Shown here: in pieces, positions 1 to 6,944 of the stretch
How the letters are laid out: every line of letters begins with the position of its first letter
Numbering within the stretch: the stretch's first letter is position 1
Assembly (NCBI GenBank): GCA_900104375.1
Contig: LT629302.1
Location: 2,076,001 to 2,140,000, forward strand
Direction of reading: 5' to 3'
Source: Flavobacteriaceae bacterium MAR_2010_188
GTDB lineage: Bacteria > Bacteroidota > Bacteroidia > Flavobacteriales > Flavobacteriaceae
DNA length: 64,000 nucleotides
Translations under genes and position numbers: made by a program
Notes under the pieces: generated by a model
What the model was told of the DNA's origin: nothing
Seen by the model: only the letters and a program-made list of their open reading frames with translations
The model's database searches: none

Positions 1-2
1 GG

Positions 3-119
3 CCTGGTGCTATTTCTAAATCAATTGAATTCATAAATTCTTTGGATTTTTTAAGTGAGGATGAAAAAAGAATGATTTTATATAATAATGCCAAAACATT
101 CTTAAAAATTTCTAAATAA
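3..119 (+). CDS. C-terminal end of an amidohydrolase-like protein (partial)
   Basis: Open from the left edge and ending in TAA; 38 residues are visible. The tail, with EDEKRMILYNNAKTFLKI, resembles the last helix of the amidohydrolase-2 TIM-barrel family, where a D/E-rich turn is followed by ILxxNAxxLL. That is family knowledge applied to a short stretch, so the name is tentative. The stop codon lies 8 bases before the AAC of the first cassette-boundary site, so the gene would be the last gene of a cassette that begins outside the window. Confidence 0.45.
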   Translation, partial: PGAISKSIEFINSLDFLSEDEKRMILYNNAKTFLKISK

Positions 120-127
120 CTACTCAC

Positions 128-249
128 AACACCGTATACAATTTATTGCTAGTTCTAGCCTACTTACGAAAATCCTCGCGGATTTTCTATCTGTGATTTA
201 TTTACTAAATTAGGTACTTAACCACGCAACTAACCATACACCAAACGTT
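128..249 (+). repeat. attC-like site 1, class A
   Basis: Class A layout: AAC, then CCGTATACAATTTATTGC, a GAAAATCC/GGATTTTC hairpin, a second hairpin around the cACGCAACtaa motif, and a closing CATACACCAAAC-GTT. The outer GTATA and TATAC-like boxes pair. The cassette that follows opens with TTGTGCGT. Confidence 0.7.
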
Positions 250-260
250 GTGCGTCATTT

Positions 261-380
261 TGACCCGTCCTGAATAAAGGCTACATAATTCTAAACATTA
301 TGTATAAAAATGACAAAGTGATCAGACGGTATTCAGAACCTTTCAAACTGAAAATTCTTAAGTTGAAAATTGAATCATAA
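261..380 (+). pseudogene. IS3-type element remnant (left end and first codons of OrfA)
   Basis: A short reading frame starting ATG at 300 reads MYKNDKVIRRYSEPFKLKIL and then stops. This matches the start of the small OrfA helix-turn-helix transposase protein of Bacteroidetes IS3-family elements. The sequence before it, beginning TGACCCGTCCTGAATAAAGG, looks like such an element's left terminal repeat. The rest of the element is missing. It sits directly inside the start of cassette 1, so it marks an old insertion followed by deletion. Nothing else was recognised between here and the next gene. Confidence 0.5.
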
Positions 381-508
381 TTCAACATGTACAAATTAAA
401 TAAAAAAGCTAACACCTAATGTTATTTTGTTTAGTTTAGTACGTATAAGAGATAGATGCTAATTATCAGTGGGCATCATCCTAAAACTCACCAATAATCA
501 AATATAAA

Positions 509-997
509 ATGAAAAACAAAAAAACAAAACTATGTGCTGTTCTCTTGTTAGGGCTTGGATTATCAACCGTCCAATCACAAGAGGCATTTCCTGCATCTGG
601 TGGAAATGCTTCCAGTAGTTCTGGATCTGTTAGCTATTCTGTAGGCCTAATGGTTTTTAAAACTATTTCAGGGTCCGACGGTTCAGTGACACAGGGTGTA
701 CAGCAACCTTTTGAGATTGCTACAACATTGGAATTAGAAGAATTTCAAGGAAACAAGCTAAATCTCTATGCTTATCCCAACCCAACAATCGAAAGCATTA
801 CTTTAAAAGCTGACATCGCCGACACTAATGACTTGTCTTATCAGTTTTTCGACATCACAGGAAGACTTTTAATGAATAGAAAATTACAGGACAATGAAAC
901 AAATATTCAAGTCAGTAATATTGCTCCGGCGACCTATTTCCTTAAAATTTTACAAAACAACAAAGAAGTTAAAATATTCAAAATCATTAAAAACTAA
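509..997 (+). CDS. Small secreted protein with T9SS type A sorting tail
   Basis: 162 residues. Residues 1-23 form a signal peptide ending near VQSQ. A short Gly/Ser-rich segment that resembles the repeat found in Bacteroidetes surface proteins (SGSVSYSVG...VTQGVQQP) follows. The last ~75 residues are a Por secretion-system tail: LYAYPNPT, then ITGRLL, then the closing LKILQNNKEVKIFKIIKN. Such tails direct export across the outer membrane by the type IX system. The mature part is too short to suggest an enzyme. It lies 6 bases upstream of another secreted protein, so the two are probably co-transcribed. Both are inside cassette 1. Confidence 0.8.
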   Translation: MKNKKTKLCAVLLLGLGLSTVQSQEAFPASGGNASSSSGSVSYSVGLMVFKTISGSDGSVTQGVQQPFEIATTLELEEFQGNKLNLYAYPNPTIESITLKADIADTNDLSYQFFDITGRLLMNRKLQDNETNIQVSNIAPATYFLKILQNNKEVKIFKIIKN

Positions 998-1003
998 AAA
1001 CAT

Positions 1004-1804
1004 ATGAAAAACATAATTACAATTCTAACGATGCTTATTTCAACTTCAAGTGCTTTTTCCCAAATTACTGCACCACAAGAAATGAGTTATCAGGCTATAG
1101 TGCGTAATAGTTCAAATGAACTTGTTCAACTTAGTCCAGTTGGAATAAAAATATCAATTCTCCAAGGAAGTATTAATGGATCCTCGGTTTATGTAGAAAC
1201 ACATACCGCGCAAACAAATCAAAATGGTTTGTTGGATTTGAAGATTGGTGGAGGCGCCGTTGTGTCTGGTACCTACACAAATAGTATATACTGGGGGAGT
1301 GCCTATTTTTTAAAAACAGAAATAGATCCATTAGGTGGCACAAACTATACAATTATAAGCACAAGTGAGCTATTATCTGTGCCAGTATCAAATTTTGCTC
1401 ATGTTAGCGGTATTTCACAAACTAGTGAAACTTTATTTGGTCAGTCTTGGAAGTTTGTGGGAGCCTATACACAAGTCAATCAAGCTGAAACTGATTTCCA
1501 TCTAGAGGGATATAGTGTTATGAATTACTTGGGCAATGACAAAGTATCTTGGACAATAAAATTGGAAGCATACGATGTTAATCAAGATGGTACAATTGAT
1601 CTTAATGAATATGGGCATGAATACACTTTATATGGTACAGTTGATGCGGTTTTTGCCTATGAAGTTACAATTCCTTCTCAAAGTGCAGGAGGAGAAATGT
1701 TTCCTGCAATGATTGGAACATTAGTTCCAACAGTCGGGGGTGATGTTTTAACATTTACATATGGAAGCCCTGATGGGGAAGTAATTGAATTGGTTAAACA
1801 GTAA
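1004..1804 (+). CDS. Secreted protein with Bacteroidetes N-terminal surface domain
   Basis: 266 residues with a signal peptide (residues 1-20, ending AFSQ). Residues ~25-130 contain MSYQAIVRNSS, VGIKISILQGS, VYVETHTAQTNQNGL and FLKTEIDPLGGTNYTI. This is the fibre-attachment-like N-terminal domain common at the head of Bacteroidetes surface and tail-fibre-like proteins. The C-terminal half contains DVNQDGTIDLNE, an EF-hand-like calcium loop, and is otherwise not recognised. No T9SS tail is present. It follows the sorting-tail protein directly and may be its partner. The role is unknown; surface location is inferred. Confidence 0.7.
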   Translation: MKNIITILTMLISTSSAFSQITAPQEMSYQAIVRNSSNELVQLSPVGIKISILQGSINGSSVYVETHTAQTNQNGLLDLKIGGGAVVSGTYTNSIYWGSAYFLKTEIDPLGGTNYTIISTSELLSVPVSNFAHVSGISQTSETLFGQSWKFVGAYTQVNQAETDFHLEGYSVMNYLGNDKVSWTIKLEAYDVNQDGTIDLNEYGHEYTLYGTVDAVFAYEVTIPSQSAGGEMFPAMIGTLVPTVGGDVLTFTYGSPDGEVIELVKQ

Positions 1805-1931
1805 TTATAAATACATAATCAAAAGAAGATCTACACTAACATAACAATAGAATATTTGAAGAAAATAATTACTAGTTTAGAACCAAATCAGGGATACTAA
1901 CTAATTATATCAAAGATATTCTACAATATAT

Positions 1932-1967
1932 AGAATGCCGTCCCAATAGCTAGTGGAACGGCATTCT
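1932..1967. terminator. Hairpin terminator
   Basis: AGAATGCCGT pairs with ACGGCATTCT across a short loop, followed by TATTCTTTTC. It closes the two-gene secreted-protein unit and could also act on the opposite strand. Confidence 0.6.
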
Positions 1968-2114
1968 TATTCTTTTCACCATTTAATTCCCATAACCATT
2001 ATTTCTCACTATTATTTTGGGGAACAAAGCAATAACATGAAAGTAAAATTTCATCATTATGCGCCTGCCTGTCCCGAAAGCCTCCGCGGCACACGCTGCC
2101 GAGCAACTATATCG

Positions 2115-2567
2115 CCTGTACTTTTCCCCAGCAACTAATTTATCACCATAACGTATTCGACCAGTTCCCGATTCGCCAGTAACAAAACTATAATCAATAG
2201 AAGCATTCCCATTGATGAGAATCCCATCTAAAGGAATCAACTCATCATTTCGAATCAACAAGCGATCACCTTTTTGGATTTCATAAACTTGAAAAGGAAA
2301 CTCCCCTTCAGCCGTAATCTTGGTAATGGCAATTGGGAAATAAGATTTATAGTCGCGTTCAAAAGATAGAAATGGATAGGTTTTCTGTTGAAAGAATTTC
2401 CCCAATAACAAGAAAAAAACCAAACCCTTCAAGCTATCAAAAAACCCAGACCCCAAATCAAAAATAATATCAACGGTGCTTTTCACAAACAGCACAACAA
2501 TTCCCAAAGCATTAGGCACATCAATGTTCAGTAATTTTTCTCCCACATTAGATAGTATAAAACTCAC
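2115..2567 (-). pseudogene. Fragment of a CcoI/FixI-type copper P-type ATPase
   Basis: The reading frame holds the transmembrane segment with LNIDVPNALGI, LVFFLLLGKFFQQKTY and LSFERDYKSYFPIA, followed by the actuator domain with KGDRLLIRNDELIPLDG and the TGES phosphatase motif. The order is that of the cbb3-oxidase copper ATPases. The fragment has no N-terminal metal-binding domain. It ends soon after YGDKLVAGEK, where similarity stops and unrelated residues run on to about 1983. The phosphorylation (DKTGT) and nucleotide-binding domains are absent, so it cannot work as a pump. It is on the opposite strand from most cassette genes and was probably carried in by the rearrangement that also left the IS remnant. 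Confidence 0.75.
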
Positions 2568-2568
2568 C

Positions 2569-2661
2569 TTTGAAACTACCTTAGGGAATCAAAGAGAAGT
2601 AAATGATAAATCGGAAGAAATTCTGTTAATAATAAAGCATCTATTGAACAAAGACAAGTAA
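2569..2661 (+). pseudogene. Tail of an unidentified cassette gene
   Basis: The last ~30 codons before the site read TFETTLGNQREVNDKSEEIL and end LLNKDK-stop. They abut the ATPase fragment without a start codon of their own. The closing arm ACGCACAA pairs with TTGTGCGT at the start of this cassette, so this tail is likely what remains of the original cassette gene after insertions displaced its front. I do not recognise the family. Confidence 0.35.
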
Positions 2662-2677
2662 AAAATAACGAACGCAC

Positions 2678-2803
2678 AACACCGTGTAAAAATAATTGCT
2701 TGTTTCTCGCCTAATTGGAAAATCCTATGGCTTTTCATCTGGTTCATTCCATTTTTTGTAAGTTAGTTGCCTAAATACGCAACTATCCTTACACATAAAC
2801 GTT
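2678..2803 (+). repeat. attC-like site 2, class A
   Basis: AAC-ACCGTGTAAAAATAATTGC at the left, TTACACATAAAC-GTT at the right. Its R' arm ACGCACAA closes cassette 1. The next cassette opens with TTGGCAACA. Confidence 0.7.
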
Positions 2804-2828
2804 GGCAACAATTTGGAAACGATGCGTA

Positions 2829-2850
2829 TTTGGTGTATATTTACACCAAA
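2829..2850 (+). promoter_or_regulatory. Palindromic operator over the ParD promoter
   Basis: TTTGGTGTA and TACACCAAA are perfect inverted arms around TATT. The centre reads TATATTTA, close to the -7 element TAnnTTTG. A ribbon-helix-helix antitoxin would be expected to bind such a palindrome and repress its own operon. Confidence 0.55.
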
Positions 2851-2860
2851 TAATTAAATT

Positions 2861-3100
2861 ATGGCAAGACAAAGTATATCATTCACAAAGCCGAACGATG
2901 AATGGCTAAAAACTCAAGTGGACAAAAACGAATATTCTAGCAAGAGTGAACTCGTAAATGATTTAATCAGACAAGCTAGAAAACAACAAGTTGAAATTAA
3001 CTGGATTCGTGCTAAATTGGAAAAAGCTGAAAACAGCGGATTTACAAGCGAAAGTAAAAATGACATTTTAGCTCAATCAAAGTCTTTACTTAATGACTAA
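2861..3100 (+). CDS. ParD-like ribbon-helix-helix antitoxin (copy 1)
   Basis: 79 residues. The N-terminal MARQSISFTKPNDEWLKTQV strand-helix and the ..SKSELVNDLIRQARKQ helix form a ribbon-helix-helix DNA-binding domain, as in ParD/CopG antitoxins. The charged C-terminal half (EINWIRAKLEKAE) would wrap the toxin. The ATG follows AATTAAATT eleven bases after a palindromic operator. The next gene overlaps its stop (ATGACTAA) and is a broken ParE toxin, so this antitoxin now lacks a full-length partner. An identical protein is encoded in a second cassette at 12309-12548. Confidence 0.85.
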   Translation: MARQSISFTKPNDEWLKTQVDKNEYSSKSELVNDLIRQARKQQVEINWIRAKLEKAENSGFTSESKNDILAQSKSLLND

Positions 3101-3380
3101 ATACAAATTAAGTAACGATGCGAAAAATGACTTGATAAGAATTCATCATTACGGAGTGAGAAAATTTGGAATGACTCAAGCGGATAAATACTTCGAATCA
3201 TTTTTTGAATAGTTTGACATTATTTCTCAAAGACCATATTCTTTCGAATCCGTTGATTATATAAAAAAAGATTATAGACGCTGTGTTTCTGGAATTGATA
3301 GTATTTACTTCAAAGTAAATGAGAATACTGTTGAAATAATGGCAATTGTTGGAAGACAAGATTTGAATGAAAAATTATAG
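3093..3380 (+). pseudogene. ParE/RelE toxin with in-frame nonsense codon (copy 1)
   Basis: The 95-codon frame starts with ATG overlapping the ParD stop. It reads MTKYKLSNDAKNDLIRIHHY, then an in-frame TAG at codon 40 in place of a sense codon, then FDIISQRPYSFESVDYIKKD, YRRCVSGIDSIYFKV and VEIMAIVGRQDLNEKL. This is a typical ParE fold with its C-terminal I..I.GRQD strand. Without the TAG it would be normal length. The duplicate copy at 12541-12828 has the same TAG, so the mutation preceded the duplication, or the codon is read through. I treat it as a pseudogene. Confidence 0.8.
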
Positions 3381-3401
3381 AGAAAATAAAAAACTGTTGC
3401 C

Positions 3402-3525
3402 AACAAAGTGTATAAACCATGGCTTATTCTAGCCCATCTGGAAAATCCTGCGGATTTTCCTCCGGCAAGTATCCTTTTAGAGGGTTCCGTAACGAATCCG
3501 CGCCACGGTCGATACACGTAACGTT
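3402..3525 (+). repeat. attC-like site 3, class A variant
   Basis: Left AAC-AAAGTGTATAAACCATGG, hairpin GGAAAATCC/GGATTTTCC, right GATACACGTAAC-GTT. R' arm TGTTGCCAA matches TTGGCAACA. A nearly identical site (one substitution seen in the stretch compared) follows the duplicated ParD cassette. Confidence 0.7.
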
Positions 3526-3574
3526 GGCAAACATTAAAACTCACTCCAAAGTTTACAATTAACGAAACTTATTA

Positions 3575-3582
3575 TATATTTG
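3575..3582 (+). promoter_or_regulatory. Bacteroidetes -7 promoter element of HigBA copy 1
   Basis: TATATTTG fits TAnnTTTG and lies 25 bases before the ATG, inside the cassette. The cassette therefore appears to carry its own promoter. Confidence 0.55.
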
Positions 3583-3607
3583 TATTGTATTTGATTTACA
3601 ACCAAAA

Positions 3608-3949
3608 ATGATAAAACGATTTGAAACGAAATTATTAGAAGAAGCTTTTGAATTTATTGAAAAACAAAATCTTAAAACTAGAAAGAAAATATTTCAAAAT
3701 ATAAGAAGAGCGGAACAACAATCTGACCCAAAGTTCTTTAAAAAACTGACAAATGATATTTGGGAATTTAGAACATTATATTCTGGAATTCAATACAGAC
3801 TTTTAGCTTTTTGGGACAAAGAAAATAAAACCGAAACTCTTGTTTTTGCAACACACGGAATTGTAAAGAAAACGAGCAAGGTTGACAAAAAAGAGATTGA
3901 CAAAGCGGATAAGATTAAAGAAACATATTTTAAAAATAAAAAGAAATGA
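3608..3949 (+). CDS. HigB-like toxin, phage Gp49/DUF891 family (copy 1)
   Basis: 113 residues. The family core is clear: DPKFFKKLTNDIWEFRTLYS, then IQYRLLAFWDKENKTETLVF, ATHGIVKKTSKV, and KEIDKADKIKETYFKNKKK at the end. Gp49-like/HigB proteins are ribosome-dependent mRNA interferases of the RelE superfamily. The basic tail would carry catalytic or RNA-contact residues; that is inference. The toxin comes before its antitoxin, the usual HigBA order, and the stop overlaps the next ATG by four bases. An identical protein is encoded at 9482-9823. Confidence 0.85.
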   Translation: MIKRFETKLLEEAFEFIEKQNLKTRKKIFQNIRRAEQQSDPKFFKKLTNDIWEFRTLYSGIQYRLLAFWDKENKTETLVFATHGIVKKTSKVDKKEIDKADKIKETYFKNKKK

Positions 3950-4233
3950 AAAGTTACACTTTAGATCAAGCAGAAGACCTTTTAATTGGAAAAAAGGGAA
4001 CTGAAGAACGTGAGGAATATGAATTTGAGTTAAAACTTGAATTGATAGGAGATATGATAAAAACTGCTCGAAAAAAAAGAAAACTGACTCAAGAGCAATT
4101 AGGAGAATTAGTTGGAGTAAAAAAAGCACAAATATCTAGACTTGAAAACAGTACTGGAAATGTGACATTTGAAACTGTAATGCGAATTTTTAATGCTTTA
4201 GGAGCAAAACTGAATTTAAATCTTCAAATGTAA
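3946..4233 (+). CDS. HigA-like XRE antitoxin (copy 1)
   Basis: 95 residues. A helix-turn-helix of the XRE/Cro type lies at about residues 35-90: MIKTARKKRKLTQEQLGELV, KKAQISRLENSTGNVTFETV, and RIFNALGAKLNLNLQM. It would neutralise the preceding toxin and repress the operon. The ATGA overlap with the toxin implies translational coupling. The run of eight A after CTCG in this gene has seven A in the second copy, which is frameshifted there. This intact copy could protect the cell from both toxin genes. Confidence 0.85.
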   Translation: MKSYTLDQAEDLLIGKKGTEEREEYEFELKLELIGDMIKTARKKRKLTQEQLGELVGVKKAQISRLENSTGNVTFETVMRIFNALGAKLNLNLQM

Positions 4234-4247
4234 AAATAACGTTTGCT

Positions 4248-4373
4248 AACACCGTGTATAATTAATTGCTTTGGCAGGTGCTTATTTGGAAAATTCCTTC
4301 GGAATTTTCAAGGGTTCGTGTTTGTTTACTAAATTAGGTGCTAGCCCTCGCACCTAATCATACACCAAACGTT
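4248..4373 (+). repeat. attC-like site 4, class A
   Basis: AAC-ACCGTGTATAATTAATTGC; hairpin GGAAAATTCC/GGAATTTTC; second hairpin TTAGGTGC/GCACCTAA; right CATACACCAAAC-GTT. R' arm GTTTGCTAA pairs with TTGGCAAAC except at the fourth base of the opening box. Confidence 0.75.
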
Positions 4374-4443
4374 GTAAAACATACAAGAAAAACCCGTCTT
4401 CTAAAAATTCATATCTAAATTTTGAAAATAGTAACTTTTAAGT

Positions 4444-4451
4444 TACATTTG
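4444..4451 (+). promoter_or_regulatory. -7 promoter element of HigBA 2
   Basis: TACATTTG ends only five bases before the ATG, so the transcript would be nearly leaderless. Confidence 0.45.
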
Positions 4452-4456
4452 TCGGA

Positions 4457-4813
4457 ATGGATAAAGTTAGGCAAGTAATACAATATAAAAATTATTTCGA
4501 GGAGTTTCTGCTTGCTCAACCGAAAAAGATTCAGGACAAAATATTTAAGGTCATTGAAATAATCGAAACCTACCAGCACGTCCCGAAAACATATTTGGCA
4601 CCAATGAAAACGCACAAAGGACTATTTGAGGCTCGAATAAAATTAGGTTCGAATATTTGGCGGGTTTTTTGCTTCTTCGACAAAGGTAAGTTAGTTATAC
4701 TCTTGAACGGATTTACCAAAAAGACGCAGAAAACACCGAAAAAAGAAATCGATAAAGCAGTACGCTTAATGAAAGAGTATTACGAAGAAAAAAACAAAGG
4801 CAATGGAAACTAA
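4457..4813 (+). CDS. RelE/HigB-like toxin (Gp49 family), distinct
   Basis: 118 residues. Family motifs are present: AQPKKIQDKIFKVIEIIETY, FEARIKLGSNIWRVFCFFDK, KLVILLNGFTKKTQKTPKKE and IDKAVRLMKEYYEEK. It is only distantly like the copy-1 HigB, so it is a separate system, not a duplicate. The last codons overlap the start of an XRE antitoxin by 11 bases. The same cassette layout (own promoter, toxin, antitoxin) supports the role of an mRNA interferase. The start is set by the promoter element directly upstream. Confidence 0.85.
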   Translation: MDKVRQVIQYKNYFEEFLLAQPKKIQDKIFKVIEIIETYQHVPKTYLAPMKTHKGLFEARIKLGSNIWRVFCFFDKGKLVILLNGFTKKTQKTPKKEIDKAVRLMKEYYEEKNKGNGN

Positions 4814-5093
4814 AAGTTGGAAAGACATAAAAGACACCGTTTACGGAAAAAAAGGAACAGAACGTAGAGACGGACTCGAAAGGGATTTTGAATCGTTTAA
4901 AATCGGTCTGCTATTACGAAATGCACGAGAGGAAAAAAATCTGACCCAAGAGCAACTTGGCGAACTGATTGACAAAAAACGGACTTACATTTCGCGCGTA
5001 GAAAATAATGGCAGTAATCTGACCTTAAAAACATTATTTGACATCGTGGAGAAAGGACTTGGCGGAAAGGTCAATATTTCAATCGAAGTCTGA
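4803..5093 (+). CDS. XRE-family antitoxin
   Basis: 96 residues. A helix-turn-helix at about 35-90 contains LRNAREEKNLTQEQLGELID, KRTYISRVENNGSNLTLKTL and FDIVEKGLGGKVNISIEV. The N-terminal METKSWKDIKDTVYGKKGTE segment is the region that covers the toxin in HigA-like proteins. Its start lies inside the toxin's last codons, so translation is probably coupled. Confidence 0.85.
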   Translation: METKSWKDIKDTVYGKKGTERRDGLERDFESFKIGLLLRNAREEKNLTQEQLGELIDKKRTYISRVENNGSNLTLKTLFDIVEKGLGGKVNISIEV

Positions 5094-5108
5094 AAAAGTA
5101 CGTTTTAC

Positions 5109-5231
5109 AACACCGTGTATAAGCTATGGCTTGTCCTCTCTCATCTGGAAAATCCTGCGGATTTTCCACTGGCAAGTATTTGTTTACTAAATTAGTTGCT
5201 GAACCACGCAACTAATCATACACAAAACGTT
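5109..5231 (+). repeat. attC-like site 5, class A
   Basis: AAC-ACCGTGTATAAGCTATGGC; hairpin GGAAAATCC/GGATTTTCC; hairpin TTAGTTGC/GCAACTAA; right CATACACAAAAC-GTT. R' arm GTTTTACAA matches TTGTAAAAC; the next cassette opens TTGCCTGTA. Confidence 0.75.
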
Positions 5232-5284
5232 GCCTGTAATGCGCGGAAAATCGTTTTACAATCAAACATTGAAGTAAAAAATTG

Positions 5285-5292
5285 TATTTTTG
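5285..5292 (+). promoter_or_regulatory. -7 promoter element
   Basis: TATTTTTG lies 17 bases before the ATG of the TA antitoxin gene. Confidence 0.45.
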
Positions 5293-5308
5293 AATAGATA
5301 TTCGAATT

Positions 5309-5545
5309 ATGGATTTACAAACTAGAAAACTCAATTTAATAACATACTTGGCTCAAATTAAGGACGAAATATTTTTTGATAAACTGGAGAATTATATCCT
5401 AAAAAGAGAAGTTGAACGTAATCCCGACTTAAAACCATTTACTGTTGAGGAGTTAATCAATAGAATTGAGAAGTCCGAATTGGATTTTGAAAACGGGAAT
5501 TTTAAAAGTCAAGAAGATTTAGAGAAAATATCTGCAAATTGGTAG
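5309..5545 (+). CDS. Putative antitoxin of a ParE-type module
   Basis: 78 residues, helical and charged, starting MDLQTRKLNLITYLAQIKDE with a closing ELDFENGNFKSQEDLEKISANW. The design (an N-terminal LNLITYLAQIKDE helix and a C-terminal acidic tail with K...SQEDLEK) is common in Flavobacteria antitoxins next to RelE/ParE toxins. No DNA-binding motif is obvious. The role is inferred mainly from the ParE-like gene that starts two bases after its stop. Confidence 0.75.
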   Translation: MDLQTRKLNLITYLAQIKDEIFFDKLENYILKREVERNPDLKPFTVEELINRIEKSELDFENGNFKSQEDLEKISANW

Positions 5546-5547
5546 GA

Positions 5548-5865
5548 ATGAAGTTAGTTTGGACTGATTTCGCAATCAGAAATTTAAAAGACATTTTTGA
5601 ATATTATTCTACTAAAGCTAATAAAAAAGTTGCTCATAAAATTAGAAGACAAATCCTTAAATCTTCTAAACAACTCGAACACGATCCAAATTCCGGTCAA
5701 ATTGAACCAAACCTTACAAGACTAAAGAAAAATCACAGATATTTAGTAAGCGGACATTATAAATTGATTTACAGAATAATAGATAATCAAGTCATAATAA
5801 ATGATGTTTTTGACACAAGACAAAATCCATCTCAAATGAATGACGAAAAGCGAAAAGAGGAATAA
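5548..5865 (+). CDS. ParE/RelE-family toxin
   Basis: 105 residues from the ATG; an in-frame TTG three codons earlier would overlap the antitoxin. ParE core: LVWTDFAIRNLKDIFEYYS, KVAHKIRRQILKSSKQLEHD, LKKNHRYLVSGHYKLIYRII and INDVFDTRQNPSQM. The strand ending in VFDTRQNP is the usual C-terminal ParE signature. ParE toxins act on gyrase or, as RelE, on mRNA; the sequence does not settle which. The cassette closes 10 bases after its stop. Confidence 0.85.
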   Translation: MKLVWTDFAIRNLKDIFEYYSTKANKKVAHKIRRQILKSSKQLEHDPNSGQIEPNLTRLKKNHRYLVSGHYKLIYRIIDNQVIINDVFDTRQNPSQMNDEKRKEE

Positions 5866-5877
5866 AGCACTACAGGC

Positions 5878-6003
5878 AACACCGTGTATAATTAATTGCT
5901 TTGGCTAGTGATTATTTGGAAAATTCCTGCGGAATTTTTTCGGGTTCGTGCTTGTTTACTAAATTAGGTGCTAGCCCTCGCACCTAATCATACACCAAAC
6001 GTT
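5878..6003 (+). repeat. attC-like site 6, class A
   Basis: AAC-ACCGTGTATAATTAATTGC; GGAAAATTCC hairpin; TTAGGTGC/GCACCTAA hairpin; CATACACCAAAC-GTT. R' arm TACAGGCAA matches TTGCCTGTA. It is followed at once by a geneless mini-cassette. Confidence 0.75.
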
Positions 6004-6038
6004 ATAGCACATTCAGCTGAAGCTGAATGTGCTATAAC
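6001..6038. repeat. Geneless mini-cassette, a perfect palindrome
   Basis: TTATAGCACATTCAGCT is followed after two bases by its exact reverse complement AGCTGAATGTGCTATAA, then the C of the next AAC. The whole cassette is only its two arms. Longer versions are at 17018-17097 and, damaged, near 26.28, 29.6 and 52.72 kb, always just ahead of a class B site. Confidence 0.75.
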
Positions 6039-6316
6039 GACCTGCTAAACCAAATTGCCCTTGGCATTTCCGCCGGCTCCAGCTCCAGCTGACGGGCTCA
6101 AGCCCTTAACGTGCCATAACAGTTGCTAAATGCAATTTGGTCCTGCTCCTTGATCTCCCAAGCCAATGAATTTAACAACCAACGGTAGCTGCGCTACATG
6201 GTCGGTGAACAATGATCTGAGACCACAGATTGTGGGAAGGTCCCAGTCTCAAATCATTGTTGCTTAAATTCATTATCTTTTCGTTCGCAAAGCAGAACTG
6301 CGTTTAGCAGGTCGTT
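6036..6316 (+). repeat. attC-like site 7, class B (long, multi-hairpin)
   Basis: Starts AAC-GACCTGCTAAA and ends TTTAGCAGGTC-GTT. Nested inside are AATGAATTTAA with TTAAATTCATT, CAATGAT with ATCATTG, and GGTAGC with GCTACATGG. No open frame of note. The next cassette opens TTGTGGTTA and closes TAACCACAA, so this unrelated sequence acts as the same kind of boundary. Confidence 0.7.
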
Positions 6317-6337
6317 GTGGTTAATGAAAAAAAATAC

Positions 6338-6940
6338 ATGCGGATAATCTATTTTATCATAATTACTCTTTTCATTTTTTCTTGTGAAAACGATAACGTC
6401 ATTCTAAAGATTGATTCTGAAGTAAGCGAAAAACTTGATAGTCTATTTATAGCTGATAATCATAATAGCTGGATTGAAGTCGAGGACTACTTTTATGATT
6501 TCATAAAAAATGGTAAAGAAGTTGAAACCAAAAAACAGAAGCTGGAGGTTTTGAAGGATTTCTTGTGTGGCATTTCCAATAATGGCGGAATAAGAAATGG
6601 AATTAAATTGAACGATAAAACTCTTTCAATTAAAACACTTGAAGCATTAAAATCGAGTGATTTTTTAATCGACAATAGTTTTAATGAGGAATTTTTTTAT
6701 GATAATTATAGACCCATTGTCCTAAAGTTCATCAATGATGAAGCAACACTGGATTCCTTACCTCCCGATGTCCTGGTTGGGATGTCTACATGGCATCCGA
6801 CCGACGTTAATTTTCAAATTTCCTTGGTTGCTGGCGAAGATTGTGAAAGATTTGACTACAGTGAATTCGATAGAAGTGGACTTTACAAAACTACCATACT
6901 CTATTATTTCGGAAATCTGATAAAAAGAGGAAATCACTAA
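6338..6940 (+). CDS. Putative lipoprotein, unknown function
   Basis: 200 residues from an ATG that gives a clean lipoprotein signal: MRIIYFIIITLFIFSC, with Cys as the acylation site. An in-frame GTG seven codons upstream lies in the cassette arm and is less likely. The mature part is acidic with DNHNSWIEVEDYFYDFIKNG and PDVLVGMSTWHPTDVNFQIS. I do not recognise a family. It is the only gene in a cassette with perfect arms (TTGTGGTTA/TAACCACAA); its stop codon TAA forms part of the closing arm. Confidence 0.7.
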   Translation: MRIIYFIIITLFIFSCENDNVILKIDSEVSEKLDSLFIADNHNSWIEVEDYFYDFIKNGKEVETKKQKLEVLKDFLCGISNNGGIRNGIKLNDKTLSIKTLEALKSSDFLIDNSFNEEFFYDNYRPIVLKFINDEATLDSLPPDVLVGMSTWHPTDVNFQISLVAGEDCERFDYSEFDRSGLYKTTILYYFGNLIKRGNH

Positions 6941-6944
6941 CCAC

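Noticed and set aside
128-249. Class A sites as transcription terminators only
   Set aside because: Hairpins are present, but the conserved outer boxes, cassette-specific arms and constant length are not explained by termination. They may also terminate transcription.
1983-2114. C-terminal extension of the P-type ATPase fragment as a real protein end
   Set aside because: After LVAGEK the residues no longer match the family; the frame merely stays open through a junction.
6036-6316. Class B as an IS200/IS605-type element
   Set aside because: It contains no Y1 transposase frame, and both ends match the cassette-boundary pattern with arms in the neighbours.
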